Shown one piece after another: positions 62,331 to 64,000 of a stretch of DNA of 64,000 nt (within the stretch, counting starts at the first letter, position 1; each line of letters starts with the position of its first letter). The notes beneath the pieces were generated by a model, which made no database searches, was not told the DNA's origin, and saw only the letters and a program-made list of their open reading frames with translations. Origin of the DNA: Rutidosis leptorrhynchoides (Eukaryota; Streptophyta; Magnoliopsida; Asterales; Asteraceae); contig NC_092333.1 in NCBI RefSeq assembly GCF_046630445.1, positions 714,503,001-714,567,000 on the forward strand. Reading direction: 5' to 3'. A program made the position numbers and the translations under genes.

Positions 62331-64000
62331 TATGACAATCGCTCCAAATCCATATGGACGAACACGTCATTCATTGATTTCATTGCGAGATATTTGACCT
62401 CTATATGATACGTTTTGTAAACATTGCATTCTTTTGAAAAGGCATACCATAAATGAATATTTAATTCCAAGGTTTTCGACATCTGATAATTTCTACATAT
62501 AGACAATCACCGTAAATAATAGTTTACAATAATACTTCCGTTGACAATGCAGTCAAAATAGATACATGATGATGGCTTTGTGAATGCAACGTTTTCTTGA
62601 ATAAAGCATGCAAGACTCCATGCACATAGCTTGTATAACATGTAAACAAACAGCGAAAGACTTCTAGGGAACCTGAGAATAAACATGCTAACAAGTGTCA
62701 ACACAAAGGTTGGTGAGTTCATAGTTTTAATGTTTTGCATAATCTGTACATAAAGGTGGATCACAAGATTTCAGTTGTTTCATCCAGAAACGTTTATCAA
62801 AATATTCTACGAAATTGAGCACCCTGGTAACTAAACTTAACGTATATATAATTTGTACCCTTTGTATAATCATCTTAATAAATACACGCAAACCAACGTG
62901 TACGCTTCTCAAATAGCATACGTCCGTTAAAAGGCTAGTGCTCTAGCTCGGACGGGGATATCAAGTCCTATGGATCCATATATAACTACTCGCGCCCACC
63001 AGTTCTTATAACCGGCAGTTACTAGTTACCAAAGCTAAGGGATTTTCGGTTCAAACTCGGTGTAGAATTTAGTATGTACTTATATCCATTGCGTTTAAAA
63101 TAAAGTGCATGTATTCTCATCCCAAAAATATAGATTGCAAAAGCAATTAAAAAGGGAGCAAATGAAACTCACCTTAGCAGCTTATAAAGTCGTTCACCAA
63201 AATGTGACTGAAACTCGGATTACCAAATAACCGTAGATCTCAACCTAGAGAACATATGTTGGTCAATAAATATCTATCAAGCTAGGTCAGGTCATAGTGT
63301 ATCATAATCCTAATGCTCGAGATCGACATACAAAAGTTATCCAAAGTCGTTTCAAAAAGTCAATTTTGACAATAGTTCAACAAAATGAGACATACCTTAT
63401 ATAAGGAGTCATTTACTCGGTTGATAATATTTAAAAGTTCACTTTATCAATATTGTAAACAAGTTGTTTAAATCTTAATTGCAGATTCAAAAGCAATTTT
63501 CAATTAACGTCAATCATAATTCAGTTGATCATATCTTTTAATCCGTTCATCGAAACTATTCGGTGTCTAAATGAAAAGTTATTGATTTTTCGCCAGCTTT
63601 CCGAAAACATGTATATCATATACCTTTTACCAGTAATATATATGTTTAATTCGTGATTCATTATAAACTGTTTAACCACGAAATTTAGCATACAAACATG
63701 TATAAATATATATACTCGAGCACTAGACATGGATACACAATTAATGTATAAAAGATAAAATATAAATGCTTACGTATCAATATTGTGATTCAATATTGCA
63801 GAAAAGTACGTAGACACAACATAGATGATAACAATAGGTTTGACTTGTAAATAATACCCATGAACATTACCCATAACCTCCATAGCTATAACTCATAATT
63901 TCCTTAACTTTATCCCGCTCAAAAACCCATTTTTGAAAGTGACACGCTCATAACCTCGTCGTAGTATTTTATGTATATTACTAATAAATAATTAATAATA
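62331..64000 (-). repeat. 5' LTR of element 4, incomplete at the window end
   Basis: Collinear with 55985-57660. The terminal TG is TA here. The palindrome promoter of this copy lies outside the window. Confidence 0.9.

Larger units (their letters stand above)
55985..64000 (-). mobile_element. Element 4: non-autonomous LTR retrotransposon, sister of element 3, cut by the window end
   Basis: 3' LTR 55985-58608, internal region 58609-62330 and 5' LTR from 62331 to beyond 64000. The organisation is the same as in element 3: hairpin next to the LTR, antisense 57-residue ORF with TATA box, pol-less middle, sense ORF and tRNA-Met primer site. The 5' LTR end has TA instead of TG at 62331-62332. LTR copies differ at several sites over the part visible, so it is older than element 3. 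It inserted in the Tat-type LTR. Confidence 0.93.

Overview
The window is nuclear DNA of a flowering plant. The evidence is a spliced plant glutamate-receptor-like gene with GT-AG introns, very high A+T, long nested LTR retrotransposons primed by initiator tRNA-Met, tRNA-Asp-primed Athila-type elements, and TTTAGGG-type repeats. The LTR families remind me of Asteraceae genomes, but that is an inference only. No bacterial, organellar or viral genome is seen.

Layout. Positions 1-4257 hold two minus-strand LTR pieces (family B', then family A). Positions 4258-27891 are a Tekay-like Ty3/gypsy element (element 1). Its 3' LTR is split by a complete second copy, element 2 (12295-25719, 5-bp target duplication TCATC). 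Element 1 itself sits in the gag of a minus-strand Athila-like element (27892-30051), which in turn sits in a plus-strand family-B' LTR (30052 to about 31826). The only host gene follows: a 5-exon clade-III glutamate receptor-like gene on the minus strand (33830-38378). A 578-bp solo LTR (33079-33656) lies just past its 3' end. A foldback element with telomere-like arms sits between two TA arrays (39154-39970). Element 3 (40729-49553, minus, duplication ATGTA) is a young non-autonomous LTR element inserted in a degenerate tandem repeat. After it come a SINE-like sequence (about 51940-52190), a Reina-like fragment (52653-54425), a Tat/Athila-type LTR (54426-55984) and element 4 (55985 to window end, minus), a sister of element 3.

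How the parts work together. Elements 1 and 2 carry protease, RT, RNase H and integrase in one gag-pol frame, now broken by stops. Between the 5' LTR and gag they also carry two accessory ORFs: an acidic Ser/Glu-rich protein and an F-box-like protein. Elements 3 and 4 have no pol. They share the tRNA-Met primer site, the hairpin beside the 3' LTR and several LTR modules with elements 1 and 2, so they could be moved in trans. They carry a conserved 165-177 residue sense ORF and, on the opposite strand, a conserved 57-residue hydrophobic ORF behind its own TATA box. These accessory ORFs, and paired palindromes upstream of the LTR TATA boxes, are the most unusual content of the window.

Limits: all comparisons are by eye within this window, no database search was possible, and family and lineage names rest on recognised motifs.
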